64,000 nucleotides of DNA, from the NCBI RefSeq assembly GCF_021462225.1, contig NC_061797.1:38342147-38406146 (forward strand). Direction: 5' to 3'. Within the stretch, counting starts at the first letter, position 1, and each line of letters begins with the position of its first letter. Positions 23,074-36,039 of the stretch are shown piece by piece. The translations under genes were made by a program, and so were the position numbers. This stretch comes from Girardinichthys multiradiatus. Its lineage: Eukaryota > Chordata > Actinopteri > Cyprinodontiformes > Goodeidae. The notes under the pieces are model-generated. The model was not told where the DNA came from. It worked only from the letters and a program-made list of their open reading frames with translations, and ran no database searches.

Positions 23074-23076
23074 CCA

Positions 23077-23506
23077 AAAATTATTGCTAAAGAAGCTTGC
23101 TTTTAACAGACTGCTGTATACAATCATAATGGGAAGTTGAGTGAAAGGAAAAAGTGTGGAAGAAGCAGGTCATTCCCTGTGTTGAAATGCCTTTTGTATA
23201 TGCTAATTTAAATTTCCAGCAAGACTTTGCACCCGCCCACACTCCAAAAAACACTAGATAAAATGATCATGGCATCACTGTGCTTGACTTGCCAGAACAC
23301 TCAGCTGGCCTTTAACCCCACAGCGAATCCATGGAATATTACCAACAGAAGGATAAAAGACACCAGGTTCAACAATGCAGACAAGCTGACAGACGCTATT
23401 AAAGCATCATGGGCTTCCCTAATGCCTCAGCTGTGCCACAGAATGATTATCACCACGATGATGCAGTCATTCATGCAAAAGGAGCCCCAAACGAGCATTT
23501 AGTGCA
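23077..23506 (+). pseudogene. Tc1-type transposase remnant, family A, internally deleted
   Basis: The left part (23077-23175) matches the family's N-terminal region (AKEACF, then a degraded KLSERKKCGR). After a deletion it resumes near 23218 with 'cagcaagactttgcacccgc' (second catalytic Asp region) and an open stretch ending in RFNNADKLTDAIKASWASL, the C-terminal part after the third catalytic residue. The conserved DLNPIENLWG is degraded to FNPTANPWN, so the catalytic Glu is lost. It abuts the LINE 5' end at 23075. Confidence 0.88.
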
Positions 23507-26500
23507 TATTCTATTTACCTCATGGACATACTTTTCCATAGGATGACATTTATTTAATAAAAAATATTTTTTGTTGAAATCTTGTAATACTCAAATTATA
23601 TGAGATGCCTAACTCTGGGTTTTCATTAAGGGGCAAGCCCTAATCATCAAAGTTATTAGGAACCTATGTGAGTTTCCCTTTTGAACTTCAGTCAGTGAAA
23701 TAAATTAACTCCTAAATTATGTTCTAAATTATTGAAATTAACACGTATACGTACATAGTCTTTATGATATGCATTTTTTTTTTTAATAAGTAGGTACATG
23801 TGACTGTACATAAAAACAGAAATATCTCTTTAAGGTCTGCTCAGTCAATTTTCTCACAAATGTCAACAGATCAGGAAATTAATGATTCAGCAATTACATT
23901 CAATGTACCAGACTTTACAGGATGGCCTCATGCTGTCATAATACTAGTACTATAAATGTATTTACTGATAGAACTGAAGACCTTTGACTATTTCACCTCC
24001 AGATAAAATGACAACTTGATTTTAATGAACACGCACAGACTATTTTTAATTTTTTTAAGCAAACTTAAAGAACAAGCCTGGTTAAGGTTTTCTCACAATA
24101 TTAACAATGTAACAATGTTCTTGCCTGAAAGTATTTTACTTTGAAGCTCTGCTTTTTGCCGCCTTCACTACTGGGCCAAAAAAAATATTGCTTCATTTAA
24201 AAAGTACCAAGAAAGAAGGTTCATTATAAAATCATCCACTGTCATTAGCATAATGTTTCATGGAGGGATATGTGCTTTATATTCTCTAACCTTCTATTAC
24301 AGCAACTGTGGTTTTCATTATTTAAAGAGGCTATGGAAAATGAAATGGAGAATAATTGCCAAGGTGAACAGTTAATATAATAAAATATAATTTTCCTAAT
24401 GTTTTATTCAGTACTACTGTATAATTAATTAAATCACTGGCAATTTATTGTGGAGCAGCAACACAGGTTGTCAAGACTAAATAAGATAATGACAGGGAAA
24501 GCTGAGCTAAAATGTTAATTTCATTCTTACTGTACTCACTTTCGCTTAGACAAGAGAGACCAAATTTAATTGCACCTTCACTCACCTCATCTGACGACTA
24601 ATAATGCCCCCTCACATTTCCCATATTGATTTTGGTCTAAGTTGTCTTCAGCGAGGGCAGCTATTCGCTGCGGGCAGCTAGAGAAGCCAAGGGCCAGGGG
24701 CCACCCTCACTGTGGCCCTGGGGCTAATGACTTTAGGCACAAATGGAGGAATAGAAACTTAGAAAAAATACAGGGTATGGCTCTTGCATTAGTTTTTATA
24801 GTAGACAGCTCAGAGCTCTATGTATGGGAGAAGAAGAATCTGCAAGGATTGTCTTCAAATTTACTTAAACCGGCCCATGAGATGTTTCTTTTCAACCCAA
24901 ATATATGTATTATACCACAGCACATTCTGTAGGTTGAATCCTGCAAAGTTATTTATATACTTTGAACTGTAGTGTGAAATGTTTTGGTTTTTTTTATTTT
25001 TTATTTTTTTTATTTGGTTTCTCCAAATATTTTCACTATCAACTCGATCATGCAGACATGAACTAAACATAGCAAAAAACACATTTTATCAGCATCAGGA
25101 CATCTGTTGGAGCATTTACCTAAAGCCATTTATCTTCATACATTATAAAAATGTATGGCAAATATACACCAGTGTGTTGGGTGTAAAAAGGAAAGTGCCT
25201 TGATTGGCTTCTGGATATGAATTTAAGGGCATTATACTTTTGCTTTGCTTTCATATCAACATGTTCAACATTTTTAGTTTTCAGTCAATGCCTAGTATAG
25301 TAAATGTGGTAGAGTAACTTGGAACAGTTTACAAACACATATTTTCCTTACTTGCTTCATCTTTTTGCAGCAACCTCTATTTCCTTTTTCCAGGGTTGTT
25401 ACAAAAGCAGCCATGACACTGACAATTCATATACCAACAACTTGTTTTCAATCACTGGAAATGTAATTTTGACTTTTATTTCACAGATTTTGTCCACAAT
25501 TGTGAAAAAAAAAAAAACAACCTCAAGGGGCACTTAGATTATAAAGGACATTTAAGAACATCTCTTTTTAAAATCATGGACTAACTTTTTTCTTTCTTGT
25601 TTCTCTTTCTCGTTTCTTTCTATGTGCTGTTTATGCTGTAACTTGACAGGTAAGCAAATCTTATTGCCCTAAAATGTTTTGTTAGCATCAACTACAACCC
25701 AACAACCTAATTATATGTTCAACACGTAATTCTCCCAGCACATTAAATTGCCACACAGACAAGCATTGCTTAAAAAGTAAAGCGGAACAAAGCTGGCCAC
25801 GAGTAGATAGTTTCGTAGCTTATTATTAGAGAAGGTCTTTTTCATACAAGAAACTGATGATTTCAGAGCCTGGAGGCACGCTGGAGTTGGCTGACTTGGA
25901 AACAGCAACAAGCTGAATACTGATTTCAGAGGAAAAATAAAGCAAATTACAGATGAGTTCCACAAGGTTGCTTGTTCACAGAGAAAGCGAGTAATAGACA
26001 TGCAAAGTACATCCCTATGCACAGTGCAGCACAGCAGAAAACATTTCAGCAGAGCTTGCATACTTGCATTTGTTTGAAGATATGAAGGCTATTGTTTTCC
26101 CCGGGAGGAATTTGGCTTGGTGGAGGAGGACATTTTTTTCCGAGTTGTTTTCTCTTTTTTGTTTGCGGTCGTTGCAAAGGATGTGTAATGAATCTGTTTA
26201 TCAGCTGCTGCATTAAAAAAAATTTTGAAAATGACTCTTTTATGAGGGAACATTTAAGGACTGATAAATGTCTTGTGGCAGGAAATAACATTTGCAGAGA
26301 CCTGTCAGTATTCCGTTTAATGATTTGCCCTGTTTTAAATATTATTTTGTTTCACTTACTGTCTGATATAGATTTGTTGATCAAAATCTGATCACTTTCC
26401 CAATTACTTTCAATATTGTAGCTTCTTCTCTCACAGAAGAAAGCTAACTGTTAAAAAAAAAAAACTAATGGCTTGATGTGTCAGAAAGATAGCATCACAT

Positions 26501-28379
26501 TCATATAAAAATGCTAAAAACACAGTACACCTGGGTGTGAGTGTCTCATTTGTATTATAATCCATGTAGCAACTGAGACATCATGTCCTAGAAAATAATA
26601 CTTTTTTTCCAACAACCAAAACCAGTCTACCATCTATACAAGAAACTGTATCAAAACAATTCTGTATACACATGATGCCTACAAGGGTAATTCTCTGGGT
26701 GGCGGTACAGACAGTGCACCATCCTTCTGCCGAAAATAAAAGTTTTATTTAATAAGTCAGATAAAAATCAGAAACTCAGCAGGGACAAGCCTTAGTCCAG
26801 CATTCCTTTTAAATTCTAACTCACCGCGTTTCTCCGAGCATCCACCCACAACTTGTTTTTTGCATTCATGACAACACTCTTGATTTTTGCAGGGCAGCAA
26901 CATGACACATCAGCTGCCAGTGTATTGTCAAGATCATTCAGTTACATGAGAGATGTGTCTGTCTTGTTTGTTACCGCTGCTCTGCTGAGACGAGCTGTTA
27001 AGCGCGGTCTGCCTGCTTTGCTCCCACCTCACAGTCTTCCCACATAAATTGAACCCCTCACCATGAGTCTGTCTCTGCAAAATACGGCCACACTGCCTCA
27101 CACCCTGTGATTTATCAGGGTCACCCTCCTACGGCTCGAGTCATGCAGAAAGACCAGAGTATAATCCTGCTCTTACCCATCCCACCTTATTGAAGAGCCA
27201 AGTCTTTGCAAGTTTTAGATAAAATTTTAAGAAATTTTTTAGAGGAAAGATTTTTTTGTGGAAAGGTTTGACGAGGACAGAATTTGTTGTTGTTGCCATG
27301 AACAGAAGAAGTACAATATAAGTACAATGGGAAAATGAGCCTAGAATAAAATATTTTGCCAAGTGGTCCAATGAAACATGACTGTTTGCAAAGTAAAAAT
27401 TGTCGTACAATTTTGTAGAGTGTATATTGTAAGATAAATATATATTTTAATTATGTGGGCCATAAATAAAAAGAATAAGTCCTAGTTGACTAACTCTGTA
27501 TGAAAGCCATGTGGCAAAATTTAGCTTACATTATTTTGATGTTATATGTTTATTAATCAAACTCATATTATAGAAAATCAGTGTGAAGGATAAATTATTT
27601 TGCAGTGCAAAGCAGAATTGAAAAAAAAAAACCATTAGAATCTTTCACAACTTTACACAATAACAGACAAACGTAACATGGCATAAAATCTCAACAAAGA
27701 CGTTTATCATAAGTAAACCTGTCTTCTGGCCTGAGAGGATCAAGATGATGGATTCCCTGGTTCATCCTTACTTCATCTCTCTGGACTGTCTTTACTGGGA
27801 CGGTGTGCTTTCAAGGAGGAGACCTTAGACGAGGCGGATCAGCCAATCAGAGGCGGACTTGGGGTAACACAGGGACTTTAGATAGCTAATGAAAATATTT
27901 TTTATTTATTTCTTTGCAAATCACAGTCTTAGAACTGATTTCCCTTTGTACCCAACATTTCAACAAATTACTGTATCACGTTTGATACTAACCTCATGAA
28001 TGAGGATATTAAAATTTGTTTTTGTATTTAAAACATGATAAAATTATGTTAAATTAAAAGAATGTTCACATTAGCAGTTTAAGACATCAATCATTATTTT
28101 AAATTACGACTAAACAGGTATCATTTAACAGTCATATGCTGTAGATCTTGGAACAAGAGGTTATTTTAGCCTGACCTAATAGTTTGGCAGAACATTTGAA
28201 GTGACCTGGAGAAACGTTTTTAAAGTAGGTAATATGAAAAGAAACACCTCCTGAAGTTGAAATTCTGACTTGAAAAAATCATCAAGTATCTTAATGTTCA
28301 ATATCTAACATGGCTGCCACCCGTACACTCATAGCGGAGGTTGCAGGTATAAACTTACGAAAGCATAGAGAAAAAAAGT
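23507..28379. other. No gene identified; candidate conserved non-coding stretches
   Basis: No mobile-element signature is recognised in this 4.9 kb. Sequence at about 24630-24760 is unusually GC-rich, with an imperfect inverted repeat around ggccaggggccac/gtggccctgggg. Sequence at 26820-27150 is high-complexity and CpG-containing, and 25700-26130 lacks the runs of A/T seen around it. These may be conserved regulatory elements; there is no proof here. The open frames found do not resemble known proteins. Confidence 0.4.
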
Positions 28380-29300
28380 GCTGTATCACATTGTAATGTG
28401 AAAACATAAATGCAATAATATGCTTTTCATGTTTGTACTATCATGTATTTACAATGTACTTTTCACGTTTTAACAATATAATATCACAATATCACAATGA
28501 TTGTATTGGTCACGTTATAACAAAAACCTTTTTTACTGTCTTGCAATATATATTGCATGAATGGGATTATTTATTGGCAAATGTCCAAAAGATATTGTTT
28601 GAACAATATGTTTTCTAGTTGGAAGGAAAAATATTTCGCACTCAAAAATCACATAAATCACATTGAAACGTATTCCCAATGGTTTCATCATATAGGTCAA
28701 CATGCCACATAAATATGGGCTAATTTTGGACCAATTTTGTCTTTGCTCAACCCTGTATGGGTCCAGATATTTCAAAAAGGTCACACGCAAGTTTGCATTC
28801 ATGGAGCTCCCCCTTCCACTCCAATTGAACAATGAGAGCTGCTGCCACCTCAGTCGGATCAAGACCATTCTATCTCCTGTAACTCCATGTGGTTTAAGTT
28901 CCTTCTCAGAGTACACATGATTGTAACAATACTGTCCTAGCTGCTCAAAAACAGCAAAGTCTTTCCAAGGCTCAATCCAAGCAATTTAATCTGTTTCATT
29001 AGACAAAACATTTTCGCAGTCTTGTATTTGCATCATTGTTATAATGTTCTAACGTAAACATACGTTGTGTTCAAACAATTAAAAAGGTATCATGTTATAA
29101 CATCCAAGCCATGTTGTTCAAACAGCATGATCATCCTTGTACAATACATTATCACGTTATTGCAATATAATATGTATATTGTATGAATTGTAAAAGTTTT
29201 TTGTTATAATGAGATATATATTGTACAAACACGAAAAGTATATTGTCGAAACAAAATTAAGTTTTCACGTCAAAACATGATATAGCTCCATCTTCATTCC
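28380..29300. repeat. Block of iterated AT-rich motifs around acgttataac
   Basis: Two arms (about 28385-28660 and 28990-29290) are built from many degenerate copies of short motifs such as cacgttataac, catgttataac, caatataat and tgttataatg, in both orientations. They flank about 330 bases of ordinary sequence. It could be an old non-autonomous DNA transposon with repetitive ends or a decayed satellite; I could not define its termini. Confidence 0.5.
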
Positions 29301-31326
29301 TGACGGCTTATATCTCATTAAAGCTTGGCCACATATAGTGCTGTACAACCTTGATTTGTGAACATCTTTGTTTAGCATTTAAAAGCATGAAATAGGAAAA
29401 TGCTGTGGTAGACAGCCCCGTACCAACTGCAAAGCAAATCCCAATGGGTTTCTACCTTGCAACTGGAATGCAATCGACTCAGGCGTATTGTTATTCCCAA
29501 ATCTGATCTCTGGATTCTGAGGTGTAAAATCAAGCAAAGACCAACACCAGGGCAGAAGAATGTTAATCTGAAGATTCAGGTTTCCCCGAAACACCAATAG
29601 AAAGCAAATATGAATCTTTTTTCAATACCCCCTTCTGTTTACTTCTTGGTATGTGTAAACCAGTAAACTGTAATAAATGCTTTGACAATGGTATTACAGT
29701 GGTGAAATCACTGACCTAGAATTTCTGTGAACAAACATTGCAGATCATGAACCAGTTCAGTCACACAGATGCTGGGGGCCTCAAAAACACAAAACACATT
29801 TGAATTGGCTGTTATATGGACTTGTAACTCAAATCCTCAAGTAATCCCAAAAATATAACAAAGGTCAGTGGACAACATAGCAATATAGCCTGTTTAGAAA
29901 ATCTGTCAGATAAAAGGAGGTGAATTATTTGTTCTCTACTTTAACACAGGGTGTAACAATATATCTAGCTTTCAAGACCAGATGAAAAATACAATTTACA
30001 ATTAAGGAAGATGAGATGTGACAAGATTTTATTAATATTTTTGGCAAAACTAAGAATCTCCATTTTGTGTTTTCACAAAAAGGGTTTTAAAGTGTATAGG
30101 AATCCCAACTATGCTTGTCCAAATCTGAGGTGGTTTTAATGCTAAAAAGCTTTAAAAATAAATGAATAAATCTCAAACTGTTTTACAGAATCTGTGTTCA
30201 GTTTAGAACTATTCAGGTCAGGTTTTATGAAACTTTTTATGATAGAGTTTGGACTAGAGATTGCAAAATGTAGTCAAAACTCATTAAAACTCATTAATAG
30301 CCCTTGAGTCTTACCCTGTCACCAATAGGACCTTATAAAGCAGATACTAACTTTCACATTGTTAGCTGCTAACAGTTAGCCATTTGCAGTCTTGCTGTAG
30401 TTTTTTACAATTTATTAATAACTTGTCTGCAACTCAGTCACATTTCATTTTCGTAAACCATAAACAATTGAAGGCTTGTTCAGGGCTTTTGTAACCAGTC
30501 TAACAGTCTATTAGAAAACTCATCCATCAAACAACAAAACAGGACAGCTCTTCCTTTCTTCCTTCAAAATAAAAGTCTAACAAGCAGAGCTCAGACTCAA
30601 ACCACTCACTTGCATATATGTTATATCAATAGCTTACACTTTAGTCTGTTTTGGTACTATCATTGTACTAAAACATAATTCACTTTGACAATTAATTTAG
30701 CTTCTTCATAATTTTGCAGAATCCTGTAGCTGTGCTGCATGGCTTCAACCCAAGCAAGGTAGGCTAGATTTAGAAGAAGTCTTGTAGCTGAAATTCACTA
30801 AACACGTTATCGACTCTATTTATATAACTACATATGCTTCATATGGTTCCTTGTTTAGATGTATTACAGGTAAAAAAAAACAAAATAATTGGCCGTGATC
30901 AATCTCTCTGTTTGCAGGACTCTCAGATTCAGATGAAAATGTTGAAGCGGTTTGCCCAAAAAAGTTTGGAGAGATCTTAACCAACTACAATAATACCAAT
31001 CAGCCATGGAATTTAAACTATATTACCAATAATATCAGTAAAAAAAGTACATTTTAGGTCTATGACCGATTAGGCCTTTTATTTTAACAAGGATTTAATA
31101 GAAATCTTTATTCTTTAATGAGTTTGGTACAAAAGCCATATATATATATATATATATATCAAATGTTGCTTGCTGAATATGTCTGAATATTTTCTCCTGT
31201 CTGCTTCCTGCTGTGCTTCTTAGTGACCCCATCAGTCTAAAGCCAAAACTAAAGTCTTGCTGTGACCTCATATACAATACAAGTCAGGTTAGAAATTGCT
31301 TCATTCACCCAGGATTCTAAAAAAAG
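29301..31326. other. No gene supported; possible 39-nt microexon at 30720-30758
   Basis: Unique AT-rich sequence. At 30720-30758 an open 39-base stretch is flanked by 'attttgcag' and 'gtaggc', and at about 30900-30919 a pyrimidine tract ends in 'tttgcag'. These fit splice consensus but prove nothing alone. A short (TA)n run is at 31137-31160. Confidence 0.4.
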
Positions 31327-31331
31327 CTTTC

Positions 31332-31868
31332 TGTCATGTTTTGTATGTTGAGAGTAGAACCAAAATGCAGACAGGAACAGGCAGAGTTTAATAATTAAGA
31401 CAGAAAATGTACTGAGTCAACACAAGGAGAACAGGAAGTAATGGGAGGAACCAGCAAAGAACAACAAAAACCAATGCGCTTATATATTAAGACGAGACTG
31501 AAGCATGACATGAAATGCAGGTGAGTTATTCAAGGGATTGGGAACAGCTGTAGAAGAGAGCAAACACAGGAACTTGATAATTAACACGATGGAAGCAGAA
31601 ATAGACAAAAACTACAAATGAAGGGGAGAAAGACTAACTCTGATCTAAGAAAAATAAATGAAAATGCACAAAGAACAGAACACAAGAATAAACTAACAAA
31701 CTAAACACAAAGGAATAAACTAATGTGGCAGCACCTTTTCAGCAATAAAGAACACAGAGAAACAAACTGTATACGGCAATACCTTTTAAACAATAATAAA
31801 GAACTCAGAATTCATCAAGACACTAACATAAATGACAAACAAATCCCAAACGCCCCCGGATCATAACA
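31332..31868 (-). mobile_element. Solo LTR, 537 bp, with 5-bp target duplication
   Basis: It begins TGTCATG and ends CATAACA, an imperfect inverted terminal repeat with the canonical TG...CA. It is flanked by CTTTC on both sides (31327-31331 and 31869-31873). No internal region is attached, so recombination between two LTRs probably removed it. On the minus strand a TATATAAG box (complement of about 31474-31484) precedes 'ttaataattaaact...gtctgcattttggttct', which resembles an R/U5 region, so I orient it minus. It looks like a Ty3/Gypsy- or retrovirus-type LTR; the lineage is not determined. Confidence 0.85.
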
Positions 31869-31873
31869 CTTTC

Positions 31874-34321
31874 AAATCATCAGAACATTTCTTAGATGGA
31901 AAAGGTCCACTAGCCGTGTCTGGTCATGAAAGATTTTACTTACCTGAAACATGGAACAATGCTTTTTCAGTGCTTTAAGGAAAATGTAAGTGTTGTAAAA
32001 CAAATTTTATCTGAAATACCTTTTAAAAATAGGCTAAAAACAAAAGGGTCACAAATACATATGTTTAGAAATAAAAAAGTAAAGCAGACAGAATTTTTTA
32101 AATTTTCAAAAAGTGCACTGGCTGCATTGGATTTTTTATAGTCAAAGACACAACTGAGCTCTAAAGTAATACAGATTAACTCTCAGGTGACGATATGGAC
32201 TTAATCTTACTGCAGACAGTTTAGTTTTTACAGTCTTAAAGACTTTGTCTCTGTATATGCAGATTTCCACCATCTCTTCTTAACCGGTTATCTAATTTCT
32301 CATTCTATAAACCTGCTGCCTTGTCTGAACCCTCTTTCAGCTGGGTGCATTCTGAAAGGTTTTATAGAGAAGCACCAGAGTCTGGAATATTTCTGCAGCA
32401 GTACAAGATCATTTATTTCATTTGCTAAGGATGTCAAACCCACCAAAGGCCATTAAAGACTAAAATGGTTTAAAGCACCTATGCATCCCTGTGCAATGCC
32501 GATAAATTAATTATTTAATTAACTTATCTGGTATCTTAAATCTAGGAGGATGGTGGTGGGGTCCAAGGAGCAGAATATGAATCACATGGATTAAAACTGG
32601 TTGTAATCCCATTACAAAAATGTAAATGAAATGAGTTCTAAAAACACAACACAAAAGGCACAGTTCAATAAAAATTGAATTGATGACAGGATTTAAAAAC
32701 ATTCTGTGGGTGAGTGGATTTTCTCACTAATGTGGAGTTTGTCTTTGTTGTTTTTGAGGTTTATTCCACTGTCTGTGGTCATTGCGTTCTAAAATGTGAG
32801 CTCTACTACAATGTATTGAATGATCACTCAGTTAATAACACAGTGTAAAGTGTGTTTTATAGGAGTGTAAAGCTAGCAATGGTTGCTAAGGCACCATTTG
32901 GTGTTTTATGATGGTGGACTTTTTTAAGTTAAAATCTTTAGTGTTTGGGTGCTGACTTTGAACTCAGTAAATGCGCACATTATTCTCCTTTACATTTTTC
33001 ATATCTCAATGTTTCATAGCTGAAAAAACTTCACAAACATGTGACTCTGCTGAATCTAAAAAGTTAAATTCAGAATGTTTTCAGTTTGTCTGTGATGTTA
33101 CAGAAGCATCAGCAGACCAGTTCATGTCTTGATTGTCTAAGGTGAACACCCTGTCTGTTACTTTTTCCCTTTCATTAGTAACATCTCTCCACCACTTTTA
33201 GCCTTGTGGCTGGGGTTGGTAACTTATCTGATGTAGAAAAAAAAATCCTTTAAATAAACAAGACTACTGTAGAGGCAGTGACAAAAGTTACTTTGTGCAT
33301 GGTGCATGCTCATTCATACGGTCACTGTGCGCTGTGTACTTGACACAGAATGTTAAGATGTTAGAACTGAATGCTGTTGGTATAAAATACACTCACATTT
33401 TTCAGGGGATATGCATACTTTTGCAAGACACTATGCAGACAGGTAAAAACATTTTGGATCGACCTGACTCCCACCCTTACCTTTTTTGCACGTGGAGGTC
33501 ATTTAGCTGGGATGCTATTGGGTACCTGTCGCAGTACAGGAAGAAGTTCTTGCAAATACTGAAAATATTTATTTTTAATTGAGAGACTAAGATCACATAT
33601 CTCCAACAAAAGAAAATAATCTGTTCTGGTAGTTTTTGACTTACCATATCTCCAGCTAGATGTGTGTGGGTGTGTAAGAATCTTCTGGACAGTTTGGTGA
33701 GCGTAAAAATAATGCAACCCATTTGCTCTAGCTTTTGCTGGTATAATAGCAACAGAGGTAGATAGATCTTTGATTCTGTTTTGACAGAAGACACTTTGAT
33801 AAAAAGTAGCAAATATCTTAGCGATATTGCTTATGTCTCTTCAGTGTGGGGACAAAAGATGTTTTTGTTTTTTTGTTCACAGATGTTCAGTTGTTTGGTG
33901 ATTTTTGTGAGAATTTCTTTTTCATCTTTCGAGTATTGTGTCTCATGCTCTTCTTCAGCGCTGTCCACCCACAGTGATCAAATAGCCAAAGGATAGACAA
34001 GCACAGAGGTCTTACTCACCAGCCCACTGGGTCATTATGCTTATCCACAAACTTGGCAGATTCAGCGCAGAGCAGCCTGATTATCACCTGCCTCTGAGGT
34101 GGATCCTTACAATAACGATGGCTCTGATTAAACTGCTGGCTTTGAAGTCTCTCAAAATCCCACGCTCCATCTACCACTATGATGTCTATAATAATTTTCC
34201 TCTCTTTTTTATTTTCTTTACTCCTATCTCCGTCCATCAACCATTGCCTCTTAGATATTGTTCATTAAATATAGGTTCTGGGACATTTAGACTCATTAGA
34301 AAGTAAAGTGAAGCTCATTTT
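31874..34321. other. No gene; Tc1 family C terminus scrap at 33400-33436
   Basis: Unique sequence apart from 33400-33436, which reads 'ggggatatgcatacttttgcaagacact' and matches the 3' terminus of Tc1 family C. Other open frames have no features. Confidence 0.5.
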
Positions 34322-34380
34322 AGAATAGAATAGAAGATCTTTTATTGTCATTGTCACAAGTACAACAAAACAGACATTTT
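34322..34380 (-). mobile_element. LINE 3' tail fragment (about 59 bp)
   Basis: The reverse complement reads 'gtacttgtgacaatgacaat' then 'aaaagatcttctattctatt', a typical L2-group 3' end with an (attct)n tail. It is too short to place further. Confidence 0.7.
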
Positions 34381-35454
34381 TATAGCGGTGTTTTATCTTA
34401 TGCTTAAAAGTGAGTTATTCCTTAAACTCATTAAAAAAGTAACACTAATTACCTAATTAAAGTCAGCTTCAGTTGCCCTGATAATATTTTACAGTTTAGA
34501 TTGCAGGCTGCATGCTTTGTTTTGAGCTTTAGCAGATGTCAGAAGTATAAAAAGACACCGATGAGCGGCTAAGCCCTGAGAGACCTGCAGCATAGGAGGG
34601 TTTCTGTTCATTCTTGCACCCGCTGACTCACTCTCACGGTCACCGTGTCACATCAAAGGCTGATAGCTTTAAGGAGAGAATCCAATTCTGTGGCACTATT
34701 GAATCAGACGAGCAGGAGCAGACAGACGGCTGCATGTCATTTTTTTGACTTTTGAAACACAAGACTGTCTGTGTTGGTTCGACTTTTTATACCTTCTGCG
34801 GCTGTTCTTTACGTCCACTTCTTTTTTAAAGTACCCTATCACTATAATGTTCACTAATGAATTCGCCGTAATGGGCATAAATCCTACAAAGCAAGCTTCA
34901 AACTTCAATCAATTTCATCCCTTATGCAACTTAGAACTAATGCATGCAGAACATCTGAAAATGAGCACAATGTGCTGGCTGTACTAGATAGTCTGTAAGG
35001 AGGTTGCTGGGTGATACTGTGTGAAGTCTGTTACTCGATGGTAGATGGATTGCTGCTAAAAACCCGGATCCACATAGGATATACAAAAATGCCATCCTTG
35101 TTCAGTCTTTAGAGATTTTACTTATTCATCAACACAAATGTGGCACAGCTGTTAATGAGGAACAGCTGATAAAAAAAATTATGCTGTATGACAAAATAAG
35201 CAGTAGTTGATGGTCTAAAAAACTTTTTTTCAGTAACTCTGTACATCTCAAATTCTTATGTTAAAAATTACTAGTTATGGGACACATGCTTTGCTTTAGT
35301 CTTATGCTGATATTGAATCTGTCAAAGCCAGTAAAAATATTTTTTTGACTTAAACACGGAGCAGACGAGTTTTAATCAGCATAGGTTTTGTAAGACAGAA
35401 GTAGTTTTCCGTTTTCATTTTGTCTCTGTAAGTTTTTTTTAATTAAAGCAATTA
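34381..35454. other. No gene supported; TATA-like motif near 34546
   Basis: About 34490-34740 is higher in complexity and GC than its neighbours and contains 'agtataaaaagacaccg', resembling a core promoter TATA box, but no downstream gene can be identified. Confidence 0.35.
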
Positions 35455-36039
35455 AAACTACAAGTTTATGTTAGTTGTACATAATGACAAATAATGTTTT
35501 TATTATAGGTCAGTTAGGATTATCACATTTGTTTCTATTAGCTAAAAGCCAAATTATTGACACAGATTATGTTTTAAAACCTTTTTAAGATTCAGAGTTT
35601 TCAAACATTTTCTTAGGAGTTGCTGGATAACTTGAGTCAATGGTTTGGGGAATCCTTCCAAAAGCTTCTTACAATATGATGCTTTAATTTTGGCCCACTC
35701 CTGTCTAAACTAGTGTAACTGAGTTTATTTGTTTGCAGACTTATCTGGACACTCTTTTTCTTTTGCCCACACATTTTCTGTGGAATGAAAAGCTTCATAA
35801 TGGCCACTCTAAGACATAGACTTTGTTGTCCTTAAGCCACTGTTTATTCAATTCAGTGGAAATATTTAGTGCCGTTGTCCCTTAGGAACATCCTGATTAA
35901 TCTTGAGATGTAGCTTTTATATTTTGCATGAAGTTCTGTCCTAATGATGCAATGTGCTTGGGAAGTGCACCAGACCCTCATGCAGCAAAAAAAAAACAAC
36001 ACATGAAGCTGCCAGCCCCATATTTCATCATTGTGATGG
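35455..36039 (-). pseudogene. Sleeping-Beauty-like Tc1 remnant, family E, C-terminal part
   Basis: Minus-strand remnant of a fish Tc1 family close to the Sleeping Beauty group. The left side has the 3' UTR wording 'ggtcagttaggat'. The coding part includes degraded copies of the region just before the third catalytic residue ('tggccactctaagacatagact...ttgttgtccttaagcca' at 35798-35840). Around 35990-36039 is the segment before the second catalytic Asp. It stops exactly at 36039, where the LTR element begins, and continues at 42797. Inactive through many indels. Confidence 0.87.
36036..36039. repeat. Left copy of 4-bp target duplication (ATGG)
   Basis: ATGG directly precedes the 5' LTR and is repeated at 42797-42800 directly after the 3' LTR. 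Removing the LTR element with one copy restores an uninterrupted Tc1 alignment ('gtgatggtattctcaggctt'). Confidence 0.9.

Larger units (their letters stand above)
20690..23075 (-). mobile_element. L2/Rex1-like LINE, 5' end present, internally deleted
   Basis: The minus strand starts near 23075 with a palindromic 5' UTR and an ATG at 23028-23030 opening a hydrophobic leader (MAASELRSLFVFVF...). It reaches SREELL at about 22905, then hits a stop where most of the endonuclease has been deleted. From about 22890 it picks up the end of the endonuclease, then linker and reverse transcriptase to 20690. The 3' UTR continues at 19385-19205 beyond the inserted retroposon. The right end touches a Tc1 fragment. 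Confidence 0.9.

Noticed and set aside
28533..28916. 127-codon minus-strand frame
   Set aside because: It overlaps the iterated AT-rich block and shows no domain, leader or splice context.
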